Assembly: GCA_910575695.1 (NCBI GenBank) | Contig: CAJTGJ010000003.1 | Span: 124,001 to 188,000 of the forward strand | Reading direction: 5' to 3' | Length of the DNA stretch: 64,000 nt | Source of the DNA: Oscillospiraceae bacterium | Lineage (GTDB): Bacteria > Bacillota > Clostridia > Oscillospirales > Oscillospiraceae | In this document: positions 1 through 8,507 of the stretch, in pieces | Layout of the letters: the number at the start of each line of letters is the position of its first letter | How positions within the stretch are numbered: the stretch's first letter is position 1 | The notes under the pieces: model-generated | Told to the model about the DNA's origin: nothing | The model's input: only the letters and a program-made list of their open reading frames with translations | The model's database searches: none | Program-made: the position numbers and the translations under genes

Positions 1-2
1 CT

Positions 3-584
3 GTCGAGATCAAGTTTGGCGCGAGCGACACCACCGCCACCGCTATCAAGGCCAAGATTGAGGCCGCCGGATTCACTGTGGACATTGCTACCGGTACTGC
101 CGCCAGTGGTGTTGCCTCCGGCGCTACCCGGTTCATCATCCGCTCCAACGACCTCACCGCCACCAAGGGTCCCCAGATCCTGGGCAAGGGCCTGACCCTC
201 CAGATCGGCGACACCAGCGACGATTTCAACCAGCTGAACGTGGCCGTGCAGGATATGCACGCCGAAAACCTGGGCATCGGCAACCTGGACATTTCCACCG
301 AGGAAGCCGCCCAGGCCGCGATCAAGAAGATCAAGGACGCCATCAACACCGTGTCCGATGTCCGCGGCACCCTGGGCGCTACCCAGAACCGTCTGGACCA
401 CACCATCAACAACCTGTCCGTCATGACCGAGAACATCCAGGACGCCGAGAGCACCATCCGCGACGTGGACGTGGCCGAGGAAATGATGGCTTACACCAAG
501 AACAACATCCTGATCCAGTCCGCCCAGGCCATGCTGGCCCAGGCCAATCAGGTGCCCCAGGGCGTGCTCCAGCTCCTCCAGTAA
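3..584 (+). CDS. flagellin, C-terminal part (5' end outside window)
   Basis: Structural subunit of the flagellar filament, exported by the flagellar type III apparatus. The reading frame is open to the left edge, so only the last 193 residues are seen. The end carries the classic flagellin C-terminal helix: a run of helical residues with [14 protein letters not shown] and then [17 protein letters not shown], ending in GVLQLLQ, which is the conserved D0/D1 terminus. The stretch before about residue 60 of the fragment belongs to the variable central region. The gene lies just upstream of a sulfotransferase-like gene and an APS kinase fusion, hinting that this filament is chemically modified. 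Family is certain; whether it is hag or one of several paralogues cannot be decided here. Confidence 0.95.
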   Translation, partial: VEIKFGASDTTATAIKAKIEAAGFTVDIATGTAASGVASGATRFIIRSNDLTATKGPQILGKGLTLQIGDTSDDFNQLNVAVQDMHAENLGIGNLDISTEEAAQAAIKKIKDAINTVSDVRGTLGATQNRLDHTINNLSVMTENIQDAESTIRDVDVAEEMMAYTKNNILIQSAQAMLAQANQVPQGVLQLLQ

Positions 585-599
585 TTGGACGCACCCAAG

Positions 600-622
600 C
601 CCTCCCCCCACAGGGGGGAGGG
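600..622 (+). terminator. hairpin after flagellin gene
   Basis: A 10-bp perfect stem (CCCTCCCCCC / GGGGGGAGGG) with a 3-base loop begins 15 bases past the flagellin stop. There is no U-run, so it may be a repeat-derived hairpin or RNA 3' stabiliser rather than a true intrinsic terminator. Confidence 0.4.
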
Positions 623-745
623 TGCCCCCGAAGGGGGCGGGTGAGGGGGCGCACGTACAGCCGCACCCTCATCCGTCACGGCTTCGCCGTGCCACCTTCC
701 CCCTGGAAGGGGGAAGGCATAAGGGCACGTTCTTGGAACAACCGC
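600..745. repeat. REP-like cluster of small palindromes
   Basis: The first half of the spacer between flagellin and the next gene is filled with short inverted repeats: the CCCTCCCCCC hairpin, CCCCCGAAGGGGG, CACGGCTTCGCCGTG and CCTTCCCCCTGGAAGGGGGAAGG. Such strings of GC-rich palindromes look like the dispersed extragenic palindromic elements common in Oscillospiraceae chromosomes. No open reading frame with homology was seen. Confidence 0.5.
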
Positions 746-785
746 ACAGACCAACGGGGGGCGGGCGCAAGCCCGCCCCCGCTTC

Positions 786-857
786 TGTAGGGGAGGGGCT
801 TGCCCCTCCCGGGTACCGTACCCGCACCGGGCGGGAGGGGCAGCCCCCTCCCCTACA
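786..857. repeat. 72-bp palindromic element with 13-bp terminal inverted repeats
   Basis: TGTAGGGGAGGGG at 786-798 is matched by its exact reverse complement at 845-857. Each arm itself contains the smaller palindrome GGGGAGGGGCTTGCCCCTCC-type motif. Related single copies occur at 51913-51934 and 53235-53257, so this is a dispersed repeat family in the genome. Confidence 0.65.
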
Positions 858-878
858 CCACCGAAAGGATTTGAAGCC

Positions 879-2912
879 ATGACCGCAATCGAGATCGCCC
901 GCCAGCTCGCCGCCCTGGGCCAGGCAGAGGGGGCCATCAAGGCCTACGGGCTTGCCATCCATCAGGCCCAGGACCCCGCCGAACAGCTGGAGGCCGCGCT
1001 GTACATCCTGCAAAACGGCGGGGACTACAAAGTGTCATACAGCACATTCGTGGACCTGCACCGGCAGGGCCAATTCCAGGAGGACTGCCTGTCCATCATG
1101 ACCCAGGCCTTTTACGAGCCCAATGTAAAGCTGCTGAAAACCCGGTACGAGAACAACTGCAAGCTGCTTGCGAAGTATCCCTATCTGTTCCGCAAGGATT
1201 TTCTTGACTTTGAATTTTTGCCCCTGCGCTTCTACCCCTATGACGACAACCGCTTTGTGCCGTTCCATGTGGGGGAGGGGCGCTTCGGGGAGTACATAGA
1301 TTTCAAGCTGCCCCGGGTGACCCGGAACTTTTTCAAGGATCTGGAACAGCCCATCCTGGCGGAAAACGTCTTTTCCCAGTATGAGCTGGAATATCTCAAC
1401 GACAACGTGCGCAAAAGCGAGTACATCGGGAGGGAGAACCACATCTACCTCCATTACCCGGACTGGCCCGCATTCTGCGCCTATTTACAGTGCCTGAATA
1501 TGCGCCCCCTGCTGGAGAGCGGGAAGATCGTGTTCCTCATCGGGGACGAGATCGGGCAGTACCCCATCGATTTCAAGGCCCGCTTCGGGATCGACTACAG
1601 CCAGAACCCGGTGAAGCCCGTGGGGCTGGGGGAGATCAACAAGATCATCTGGCACACCCAGCTGTCCACCCACAACGGCGGCGACTTTTTCAACGAAATT
1701 TTTGACGCCCACCCCAACCTGCTGCCCCTGCCGTCCATCATGATGGACAACGTGGAGGAGAGCGTGAAAAACTGGAAGGAGGCGCTGAACAGCGCCAAGG
1801 GCTCCAAGGAGGCCAAGCAGGAGTTCCTGCGCCAGAAGGGGGCCAACACCTGGGTGATCCAGGAGCTGTGCGGCATCCAGGATCCGTCAGACAAGGATAT
1901 TTTCGCGGCCATCTACCTGAGCAATAAGACCATCACGAAATTTCTGGACCCTACCGCGCGGATTGCCCCCGCCGTGTTCTTCCAGCCCCACTTTCCCAAC
2001 ATCGTATACGATCTGAATGTGGACCGGAAGGACCGTACGGCGCTCCACTCGGAGGTATACGACAAAACGGTGTCCTCCCCCATTTTCCGGGGCTTCAAGT
2101 ACATCAAGACCTTCACCCCCATGCGCCGCTTTACCACCAGCCATGGGGCCACGGTGAAATTCATGTACAACAGCGCCCTGGAGGGGGCGGAGAAGCGGAA
2201 GAAGGGCGAGGAAAAGGGTAAGGCGGTAGCCGTAGTGCCCGACGCGGTGACCCAGCGCGTGCTGAACCGCAGCTTCATGATCGACTGGCAGGACCGGCTG
2301 TACACGGACAGCGTGCTGGTGCGCTTTGAGGACGGCAAGCTGAACCCCAGGGCCACATTTACGGCCCTGGCGGCATTTCTGGATCTGCCCTATACCGAGA
2401 GCATGACTTACTGCTCGCTGAACGGGGAGATCGACCCGGAGTCGCTGGCGGGCAACGACCTGGGCTTTTCCACCGCCGCGCTTTACCGCACCTATGACGA
2501 TTACACCAATGACGCGGAGCGGACGTACATCGAGTATTTCCTCCGGGACGCCTATGAGTATTACGGGTACGGCTTTCAATATTATGACGGCCAGCCGGTG
2601 ACGCTGGAGCGGGCCAAAGAGTGGACAGATGGTTTTTCCACCATCGACCACTATATCCGGGAGACCTGGCGGTATATTTACGAAAACGCCTCTGTCTCCA
2701 TAGGGGAAAAACGCCTGGAGGGGCAGGCGGCGCAGCAGGTCCAGGACCAGCTTCTGGAGCAGCAGCTCCAGGCGTTCCGCCAGAACCGGGAGCGCAATTC
2801 GGAAATTCTGATGCGGGGCCTGCGCTTCGTGAACCGCCATGGCCAGCCCCTGCGCATGATGCCCAGGCTGGAGCTTGACCCGGCGCTGCTGGAGCAGCCG
2901 CTGTACCACTGA
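879..2912 (+). CDS. sulfotransferase-like protein, putative flagellin/surface modification enzyme
   Basis: A 677-residue cytoplasmic protein without signal peptide or membrane segment. Residues 1-60 are helical and TPR-like. Around residue 259 it has HTQLSTHNGGDFFNEIFDAH, which resembles the 5'-phosphosulfate loop of sulfotransferases (R/S-G-T/S-T-x-L...AHP), and near residues 478-508 VLVRFEDGKLNPRATFTALA followed by FLDLPY, a typical C-terminal sulfotransferase segment (VRYEDL...FLGLPY). Between them is a conserved-looking region (FGEYIDFKLPRVTRN) I cannot assign. Position directly behind flagellin and 10 bases before a gene with an APS kinase domain suggests that the neighbour supplies PAPS and this protein transfers sulfate to flagellin or its glycan. 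The ATG at 879 follows GAAAGGAT. A Maf-like or glycosyltransferase role remains possible. Confidence 0.6.
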   Translation: MTAIEIARQLAALGQAEGAIKAYGLAIHQAQDPAEQLEAALYILQNGGDYKVSYSTFVDLHRQGQFQEDCLSIMTQAFYEPNVKLLKTRYENNCKLLAKYPYLFRKDFLDFEFLPLRFYPYDDNRFVPFHVGEGRFGEYIDFKLPRVTRNFFKDLEQPILAENVFSQYELEYLNDNVRKSEYIGRENHIYLHYPDWPAFCAYLQCLNMRPLLESGKIVFLIGDEIGQYPIDFKARFGIDYSQNPVKPVGLGEINKIIWHTQLSTHNGGDFFNEIFDAHPNLLPLPSIMMDNVEESVKNWKEALNSAKGSKEAKQEFLRQKGANTWVIQELCGIQDPSDKDIFAAIYLSNKTITKFLDPTARIAPAVFFQPHFPNIVYDLNVDRKDRTALHSEVYDKTVSSPIFRGFKYIKTFTPMRRFTTSHGATVKFMYNSALEGAEKRKKGEEKGKAVAVVPDAVTQRVLNRSFMIDWQDRLYTDSVLVRFEDGKLNPRATFTALAAFLDLPYTESMTYCSLNGEIDPESLAGNDLGFSTAALYRTYDDYTNDAERTYIEYFLRDAYEYYGYGFQYYDGQPVTLERAKEWTDGFSTIDHYIRETWRYIYENASVSIGEKRLEGQAAQQVQDQLLEQQLQAFRQNRERNSEILMRGLRFVNRHGQPLRMMPRLELDPALLEQPLYH

Positions 2913-2922
2913 GGAGGAGCCT

Positions 2923-4077
2923 ATGGAAAGCAAGGGAACGGTTTATTTTTTCACCGGCCTGTCCGGGGCGGGCAAGACCACCATCGGCGGGCTGTTCCAC
3001 CAGCGGCTGAAGGCCGCCAAGCCCAACGTGGTGGTGCTGGACGGGGATGAGATCCGTTTGGCGTTTGGCGAGGATGTGGGCTATACCCATTCCGAGCGGC
3101 TGCGCTGGGCGGGGCGGATCTTCCGGGTGGCCCGGCTGCTGGCCGGACAGGGGATCGACGTGGTGGTTTGCTCCATCGCCATGTACGAGAGCGTGCGGCA
3201 GTGGAACCGGGAGAACATCCCGAATTACAAGGAGATCTACATAAAGGCCAGCAAGGATACTCTGACGCGGCGCAACCAGAAGGGGCTGTATTCCGAGGGG
3301 AAAAACGTGGTGGGCATCGACCTGCCTTTTGATGAGCCCCGCTCCCCCGACATCGTGCTGCCCAATGACGGAGAGCGCACGCCGCTGGAGCTGGTAGAGC
3401 GGCTGGAGCGGGTGCTGTATCCGAACATTGTGGAGGATACGGTGGACAACTCCGCCTATTGGAACCAGTATTACAAAAACCGGGTCTGTTCGGAGGAGCC
3501 TTCGCCGTTTGCGCAATATGTATCCACCCTGGTAGAGCCGGGGAAGCGGATGGTGGAGCTGGGCTGCGGCAACGGGCGGGACGCGGTTTTTTTCGCCGGC
3601 CAGGGGCTTCGGGTCACGGCTCTGGATATGTCTCAGGAGGCCATTGCCCAGCTGCAAAGCCGGAACCTTGACAGCGCGGAGTTCCTCTGCGGCGACTTCG
3701 TCAATTCCGATGTCCATCAGCCGGACAGCTATGATTATGCCTACAGCCGCTTCACCATCCACTCCATCAACCGCAATCAGGAGCAGGTGCTGCTGGGCAA
3801 TCTGTTCCGGGGTCTGCGTCCGAAGGGGAAGCTGTTTATTGAGGTGCGCGGTGTGAACGACCCCCTGTTCGGAAAGGGGCGGCAGGTAGAGCGCAACGCC
3901 TATTTTTACGACAACCACTACCGCCGGTTCATTGTGCTGGATGAGCTTGCGGCCTCCCTTGAGCAGCGGGGCTTTCTGGTGGAGTATGCCCAGGAGCGCA
4001 CGGGGTTTGCGCCCTATGGCAATGACGATCCCCCGGTGATCCGCATCGTGGCGGCCAAGCCGGAGGGAGCGGTCTGA
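2923..4077 (+). CDS. APS kinase - SAM methyltransferase fusion
   Basis: A 384-residue two-domain protein. Residues 1 to about 170 match adenylylsulfate kinase: P-loop GLSGAGKTT at 12-20, LDGDEIR, then KGLYSEGKNVVGIDLPFDEP and PDIVL, the region that binds APS. Residues about 180-384 form a class I methyltransferase with motif I MVELGCGNGRDAVFF and the acidic loop ALDMS. The expected reaction of the first half is APS + ATP to PAPS; the methyl acceptor is unknown. ATG at 2923 sits behind GAGGAGG overlapping the preceding stop, so it is co-translated with the sulfotransferase-like gene. No sulfate permease, sulfurylase (cysDN) or PAPS reductase is nearby, which argues for sulfo-modification rather than cysteine synthesis. 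The kinase domain could phosphorylate another small molecule. Confidence 0.75.
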   Translation: MESKGTVYFFTGLSGAGKTTIGGLFHQRLKAAKPNVVVLDGDEIRLAFGEDVGYTHSERLRWAGRIFRVARLLAGQGIDVVVCSIAMYESVRQWNRENIPNYKEIYIKASKDTLTRRNQKGLYSEGKNVVGIDLPFDEPRSPDIVLPNDGERTPLELVERLERVLYPNIVEDTVDNSAYWNQYYKNRVCSEEPSPFAQYVSTLVEPGKRMVELGCGNGRDAVFFAGQGLRVTALDMSQEAIAQLQSRNLDSAEFLCGDFVNSDVHQPDSYDYAYSRFTIHSINRNQEQVLLGNLFRGLRPKGKLFIEVRGVNDPLFGKGRQVERNAYFYDNHYRRFIVLDELAASLEQRGFLVEYAQERTGFAPYGNDDPPVIRIVAAKPEGAV

Positions 4078-4117
4078 TATAAGTTCAATAACCTGAAAGC
4101 GGAAAAGCTGATAGAGC

Positions 4118-4156
4118 AAAGCACTTGAAAATCGGTACCCGATTTTCAAGTGCTTT
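4118..4156 (+). terminator. long perfect stem-loop after the APS kinase fusion
   Basis: AAAGCACTTGAAAATCG at 4118-4134 pairs perfectly with 4140-4156 around a 5-base loop, 17 bp in all. The descending arm ends in CTTT but has only a weak U-tract, so termination is likely but not certain. Confidence 0.55.
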
Positions 4157-4320
4157 GGTTATATCGGGACATATTCAGTTGATCCAGCCTCAGCCAGATC
4201 GTCACGGGGTCACCGCCCTTTTGAGATGGATTTGTCATACCACAGCCTGCGGCGTAAGTCTGCCAAGGTTCTTTTTTCAGCGGGGATTCTGGGTATGCAG
4301 CTTCAATCGCCATAATCCCA

Positions 4321-4350
4321 TTGGCATATCCTGTCGTTCTATGGTATACT
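4321..4350 (+). promoter_or_regulatory. sigma-A type promoter of the DUF2325 gene
   Basis: TTGGCA at 4321-4326 and TATACT at 4345-4350 with an 18-base spacer, 30 bases before the ATG. Confidence 0.6.
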
Positions 4351-4380
4351 GTCCTCAAAGAAAATGAGGCGGTGACAGCC

Positions 4381-6273
4381 ATGTGCGCAAAGAAAAAGAC
4401 TATCCCCAATAAAATATGGAAGCTGGCCGGAGAACCCCTGCGCTCCCAGCCGCTCAGCGCTGCGGAGCAGGAGCAGTTTGCCGAAGAATTCTCTATCTAC
4501 CGAGAGATTCGGGGCAGTTCGAGGAACGGGCTGGACTGGGTAACGCCCGCCGCCGCAAGGCTCCATCAGAGCGCCGCCCAGTCCGTGGCGGCGTTTCTGT
4601 GCGGCAGGTACGCGGGCCGGTACAGCCGGGAGGCCGTGGTCAAGGTTACAGCCGCCACAGCGGCCATCCCAGCCTCGGTGTCGGCCCGTATGGCTGACCG
4701 CACGGACTTCCTGCTGGGGGGCGCTCTCTGGCTTCTGGACTACTGGGAGGAGCATTGCGGGGATGAGGACGAATACCTGTCCCTGCTGCCCCTGGAGCCG
4801 GACGGGGCCCTGGAATACAGCCTGCCCTTCTCGGAGGACCTGTCTCACTCCCGTGAGAAGATCCTCTGTCTGCTTACCGCCCTGCATGGCCGGGATAAGG
4901 CGTACCGGAAGGAGTTCCGCGCCCTGCTGGATCTGGTCGACGCCGACGCGGCGGCGGAGCTTCGGTGTCTGTTCAAGGATACATTCCTGGATTACATGGA
5001 CCGCGCCATGGAGATCCACAGCCGTCTCCAGCCGGTGGAACAGGAAATACCGGCCTTTCCCGCGGACCTTTCTGGTTCAGACCGGTTTTGGGAGGGGCCG
5101 CCTCCGCCTCCTCCCGAAGACCCTGCGTTCATCGCTGCGCTTGCAGCGCCGGAGCTGATCTGCCGCCCGGCGCCGGAGATCCAGGAGGAGCTCGGTTCCC
5201 GGAAAGCGGCGGAGCTGCTCTCCGGCTATGGCACGGACGAGCCCTATGCGCTGTGCGCCGCCTATCTGCTTTTGGAGCAAGAGAAGGATGCTCTGGCCAA
5301 CCTGAACGCGCTTACCGCCATCGTGATGATCTGCGCCGCACGGCATCTGCCCTGGTCGCAGGACGATTTTGGGGCCCGGGCCGGACTGTTTGAGCGGGGC
5401 AGGCCGGATTATCGGCTGCGGTATGAATATCGCGAGGCCGATGAGGACGGCGAAATCCACACGGATGATCCCCCAGACTGTCTCGTATCCGAAGCCCAGC
5501 TGTTCTACATTGCCACGGGCATTGTACCGCCCAGAAACCATCAGCCGTCGGGGGAGCTGATCCACTGGTTCATATCCCAGGGGATCCCGGAACCGAGGGC
5601 CCGTGAGCTGGCATTTGGCGCCATGTTCGCCTATTACAGTGATGACGGGGAGTATGAGTGGGAGGAGTTCGACTGGCCCTTGGGGAAAGAGGAGGATGAA
5701 GCCGAACGCCCGGAGGAGGGCGCGGACACCCCTGCCAGCCCGCCGTCCGGGGAGCCGCCCATCCAGACCGAAGCGCTGATCCGGCAGGTGAAGGAGCTGC
5801 AAAGCGCCCTGCACGACGCGGAACGGACGGCGGGGCGTTTGAAGGAGCAGCTCCAGATGGCGGAGCAGAAGGGCGGGGCAGACCGGGCGGAGCTGGCCCA
5901 GCTCCGGGAAACGCTTTACAATTTAAGGGGCGGCGAAGCCCCTGAGACCGGGGACAGCGGGCCGCTGGTGGAGCTGCCGTGGCAGGTGAAGCGGCGGGTG
6001 GTGGTGTTTGGCGGCCACGACAGCTGGCGCAAGGCGGTGAAGCCCCTGCTGCCGGGGGCGCGGTTCTATGATCGGGAGGTCCTGCCGGACCTCAATGCCA
6101 TTCGGGGCGCGGACGTGGTCTGGCTTCAGGCCAACGCCCTGTCCCATAAGTATTATTACCGCATCATCGATACCGCCCGGAAGAATGACATCCCCGTGCG
6201 TTATTTCGGCTCCGCCAGCGCCCAGAAATGCGCCGTGCAGCTGGCGCTGGACGAGCTGCACGGCGGGGGATGA
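4381..6273 (+). CDS. DUF2325 domain-containing protein
   Basis: A 630-residue soluble protein. The last 100 residues (from RRVVVFGGHDSWRKAVKPLL to the end, with the YDREVLPDLNAIRGADVVW stretch and FGSASAQKC) match the DUF2325 domain, a small Rossmann-like module found at the C-terminus of many uncharacterised Firmicutes proteins. Before it is an acidic linker and a coiled coil (roughly residues 475-530, LIRQVKELQSALHDAERTAG and following). The N-terminal 400 residues are helical and unassigned. It is monocistronic: its own promoter lies 30 bases upstream, and GAGGCGGTG precedes ATG 4381. Function is unknown; a nucleotide- or metal-responsive role has been guessed for the domain family but cannot be shown here. 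Confidence 0.75.
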   Translation: MCAKKKTIPNKIWKLAGEPLRSQPLSAAEQEQFAEEFSIYREIRGSSRNGLDWVTPAAARLHQSAAQSVAAFLCGRYAGRYSREAVVKVTAATAAIPASVSARMADRTDFLLGGALWLLDYWEEHCGDEDEYLSLLPLEPDGALEYSLPFSEDLSHSREKILCLLTALHGRDKAYRKEFRALLDLVDADAAAELRCLFKDTFLDYMDRAMEIHSRLQPVEQEIPAFPADLSGSDRFWEGPPPPPPEDPAFIAALAAPELICRPAPEIQEELGSRKAAELLSGYGTDEPYALCAAYLLLEQEKDALANLNALTAIVMICAARHLPWSQDDFGARAGLFERGRPDYRLRYEYREADEDGEIHTDDPPDCLVSEAQLFYIATGIVPPRNHQPSGELIHWFISQGIPEPRARELAFGAMFAYYSDDGEYEWEEFDWPLGKEEDEAERPEEGADTPASPPSGEPPIQTEALIRQVKELQSALHDAERTAGRLKEQLQMAEQKGGADRAELAQLRETLYNLRGGEAPETGDSGPLVELPWQVKRRVVVFGGHDSWRKAVKPLLPGARFYDREVLPDLNAIRGADVVWLQANALSHKYYYRIIDTARKNDIPVRYFGSASAQKCAVQLALDELHGGG

Positions 6274-6315
6274 GGGGACGCGGCCGGGAAAACAGGATTT
6301 GTACGATGTGTTTTA

Positions 6316-6459
6316 TCATTGGCGCTGACAGTCCCCCGAGGGCGCGCTGCCGGCTGTGCGGGAGACTGACCAGCCGGATGCGGAAGCGGATTGCTGCGTT
6401 TGGTCCTTTTTCATGCAGCCGGACAGCCATAGAACAATCAGGGCAAAAAATTTTTTAAA
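6316..6459 (-). pseudogene. decayed lipoprotein fragment
   Basis: On the minus strand the frame KKFFALIVLWLSGC followed by MKKDQTQQSASASG reads like a lipoprotein signal peptide with lipobox LSGC and a polar linker. The codon before KKFFA is TTT, not a start, no ribosome binding site precedes it, and the frame stops after about 47 residues. It therefore looks like the remnant of a lost lipoprotein gene, divergent to the MFS gene. Could be chance. Confidence 0.3.
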
Positions 6460-6550
6460 ATCCTGTAGGAATGGGGCCTCTCTCAGCGTTAGGCATAATA
6501 GAGGGTATATGTTCTGTTCCTCTGTTTTTGATAAGGAGAGCAGATTATCC

Positions 6551-7753
6551 ATGCGTAACAGAGTTTTGTTCTTATTCAGCAAAGGTGTTTCACATATTGG
6601 CACAAGACTGTTTACATTCGCCCTGAGCTGGTACATCCTGTCTCAAACAGGCTCCGGGTTGAGTTTCAGCATATCGCTGCTTGTCAATTACCTGCCGCAA
6701 ATCGCGTTGTCATTATTTGCAGGGAACCTCAGCGACAAAACATCCCGCCCCAACCGCCTCCTGGTTTTGTGCGATGCGGCAAGCGCCATTGTCTGCTGCC
6801 TGCCTCTTTTCCACCCTGGTCTTGCGTCCATATACTGTACGATCTTTTTGCTGTCTGCTATCTCGGCTGTTTTCAATAACGTCATTGACACGCATCTCAT
6901 CAATCTGGATGGGGTAGACAATGCGGAAATGCTGAAAAAGCTGACCTCGTCCGCACAATTTATCACATCTGCGGTCAATATTGCCGCCCCGTCTATCGGC
7001 GGTTTTCTGATCCGTCTGCTGCCCATCCAGATGTTTGCCGTCATTAATATTTGCTCGTTCCTGCTGTCCGCCTTTGGGGAAATCTGGCTTACCTACAGGC
7101 CGCGCCGGACGGGGAACGATGCCCGGAATGCCGGAACGAGGCAGCGGAATGGAAGGGCTGTTCTCTCTTATATGTTCGGACAGAAAAAGCTGCGGACATT
7201 CTTCATTGCCGACAGCCTGGGCAACTTTTGTTTCAGCGCCGGTGTCAACGTGGCTTTGCCGCTCATCGTCACCACAACGCTGGGAATTTCCTCCAGCGGC
7301 TATGGCCTGATTTCAAGCAGTATCGCGATTGGGTCGGTTCTGTGTGCAATGTGGCGGACCAAGGCTCCCGGTGACAGCCGGCTCCAATATCCCTTTTTGC
7401 AGTTGGGGTTGATTGGAGGCTGTATGCTGATCCTGGCCCTGACGGCCTGCCTGCCCGATCAGGGCACGTGGGTCATAGCGGTGCTTTGTGTTGTCATGTT
7501 CACTGTGGGCTGGCTGTCGGTGGACATCAATATCAAAGCAAAGACAACAATACAGCTTTTTGTCGATTCTGACTACCTTGGCAAGGTATTGGGGATGTCC
7601 ACGTCAATATCATATATATTGATTCCGCTGTCATTGGTCATTGCGGGGGCAATGTCTGAAATCTGGCCCTCCTTTGTCCTGCCCATGTCCAATGGAATTC
7701 TATTAGTTATCGCCCTGATCCTCCTGTGGTCAGTTGATCGCAAGACGGTGTAA
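6551..7753 (+). CDS. MFS transporter (drug/siderophore exporter type)
   Basis: A 400-residue integral membrane protein with about 12 hydrophobic segments. N-terminal LFTFALSWYILSQTGSGLSF and AGNLSDKTSRPNRLLV (the loop 2-3 signature) fit the MFS_3 / EntS-like exporters, which use the proton gradient to expel small molecules. ATG 6551 has AAGGAG 14 bases upstream; longer in-frame starts lack such a site. The gene is noticeably less GC-rich than the surrounding chromosome and stands at the left edge of a block with a two-component system and ABC transporter, consistent with an acquired resistance or immunity island. Substrate unknown. Confidence 0.85.
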   Translation: MRNRVLFLFSKGVSHIGTRLFTFALSWYILSQTGSGLSFSISLLVNYLPQIALSLFAGNLSDKTSRPNRLLVLCDAASAIVCCLPLFHPGLASIYCTIFLLSAISAVFNNVIDTHLINLDGVDNAEMLKKLTSSAQFITSAVNIAAPSIGGFLIRLLPIQMFAVINICSFLLSAFGEIWLTYRPRRTGNDARNAGTRQRNGRAVLSYMFGQKKLRTFFIADSLGNFCFSAGVNVALPLIVTTTLGISSSGYGLISSSIAIGSVLCAMWRTKAPGDSRLQYPFLQLGLIGGCMLILALTACLPDQGTWVIAVLCVVMFTVGWLSVDINIKAKTTIQLFVDSDYLGKVLGMSTSISYILIPLSLVIAGAMSEIWPSFVLPMSNGILLVIALILLWSVDRKTV

Positions 7754-7832
7754 GCTGCCATCGTATTTTTGGCAGTACGGGTGGCTGATGGAGAAGCTTC
7801 GCCGTATGATGAAAAAGACCGGAGGTGTTCCC

Positions 7833-8507
7833 ATGGCATACAGAATTTTAATCGTGGATGATGAACCTATCCTGACCGAGCTGCTCTCCACCCATTTGCA
7901 GGATCACGGCTATACGGTTTCCGTTGCCAACAGCAGCGACGAAGCCCTGGCGAAGCTGACAACAAAGCCAAATCTCATCCTGCTGGACATCAATATGCCG
8001 GGGATGGATGGTCTGGAGCTGTGCAAGGTCATTCGGAATCATATCGTCTGCCCTATCCTGTTCCTGACGGCGCGGATCACCGAGCAGGATAAGGTCAACG
8101 GCCTGCGGGCGGGAGGGGACGACTATATCACCAAGCCCTTCAGCTTGCAGGAATTGCTTGCCCGCATTGAGGCCCATCTGCGCCGGGACGAGCGGAATAA
8201 CCGCCCGCCGGAGATCGTGACCTCCCAGGGGCTGATTATCAACCTCTCTGATCGAAAAGTATTTTGGAACGAGCGGGAGCTTTCCTTTTCCAAGAGGGAA
8301 TTTGACATCGTCGAATTTCTGTCCTCCAACCCCAATCAGGTCTTTGACAAGGAGCGCATCTATGAGGCGGTATGGGGCTATGACGCGGAGGGCGACAGCA
8401 GCGTGATTAAAGAGCATATCCGCAAAATCCGCGCAAAGCTCGCGCAGGCCAGCGGAAGTGAGTACATCGAAACAGTTTGGGGGATGGGCTACCGATGGAA
8501 AAAATAA
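7833..8507 (+). CDS. OmpR/PhoB-family response regulator
   Basis: 224 residues: receiver domain (acid pocket DDE at 9-11, phospho-acceptor D52 in LLDINMP, TKPF lysine) followed by a winged-helix DNA-binding domain ending KIRAKLAQASG and YIETVWGMGYRWKK, the standard PhoB-type terminus. ATG 7833 has GGAGGTG upstream; the frame stays open further upstream but no better start exists. The sensor kinase gene overlaps its last codons, so both are co-translated. Likely targets are the following lipoprotein/ABC genes, as is common for such arrangements in Firmicutes, though no binding site was proven. Confidence 0.92.
   Translation: MAYRILIVDDEPILTELLSTHLQDHGYTVSVANSSDEALAKLTTKPNLILLDINMPGMDGLELCKVIRNHIVCPILFLTARITEQDKVNGLRAGGDDYITKPFSLQELLARIEAHLRRDERNNRPPEIVTSQGLIINLSDRKVFWNERELSFSKREFDIVEFLSSNPNQVFDKERIYEAVWGYDAEGDSSVIKEHIRKIRAKLAQASGSEYIETVWGMGYRWKK

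Larger units (their letters stand above)
4078..4380. other. intergenic region with long palindrome and a promoter
   Basis: About 300 bases without a supportable gene. It holds a 39-base palindrome just after the methyltransferase fusion and a sigma-A promoter for the DUF2325 gene at its right end. Short open frames on the minus strand showed no recognisable homology. Confidence 0.5.

Noticed and set aside
2923-4077. CysC of assimilatory sulfate reduction
   Set aside because: No cysD, cysN, cysH or sulfate transporter nearby; fused to a methyltransferase and coupled to a sulfotransferase-like gene behind flagellin.
2359-4149. A 596-codon minus-strand frame
   Set aside because: Antisense to the sulfotransferase-like and APS kinase genes; no motif.
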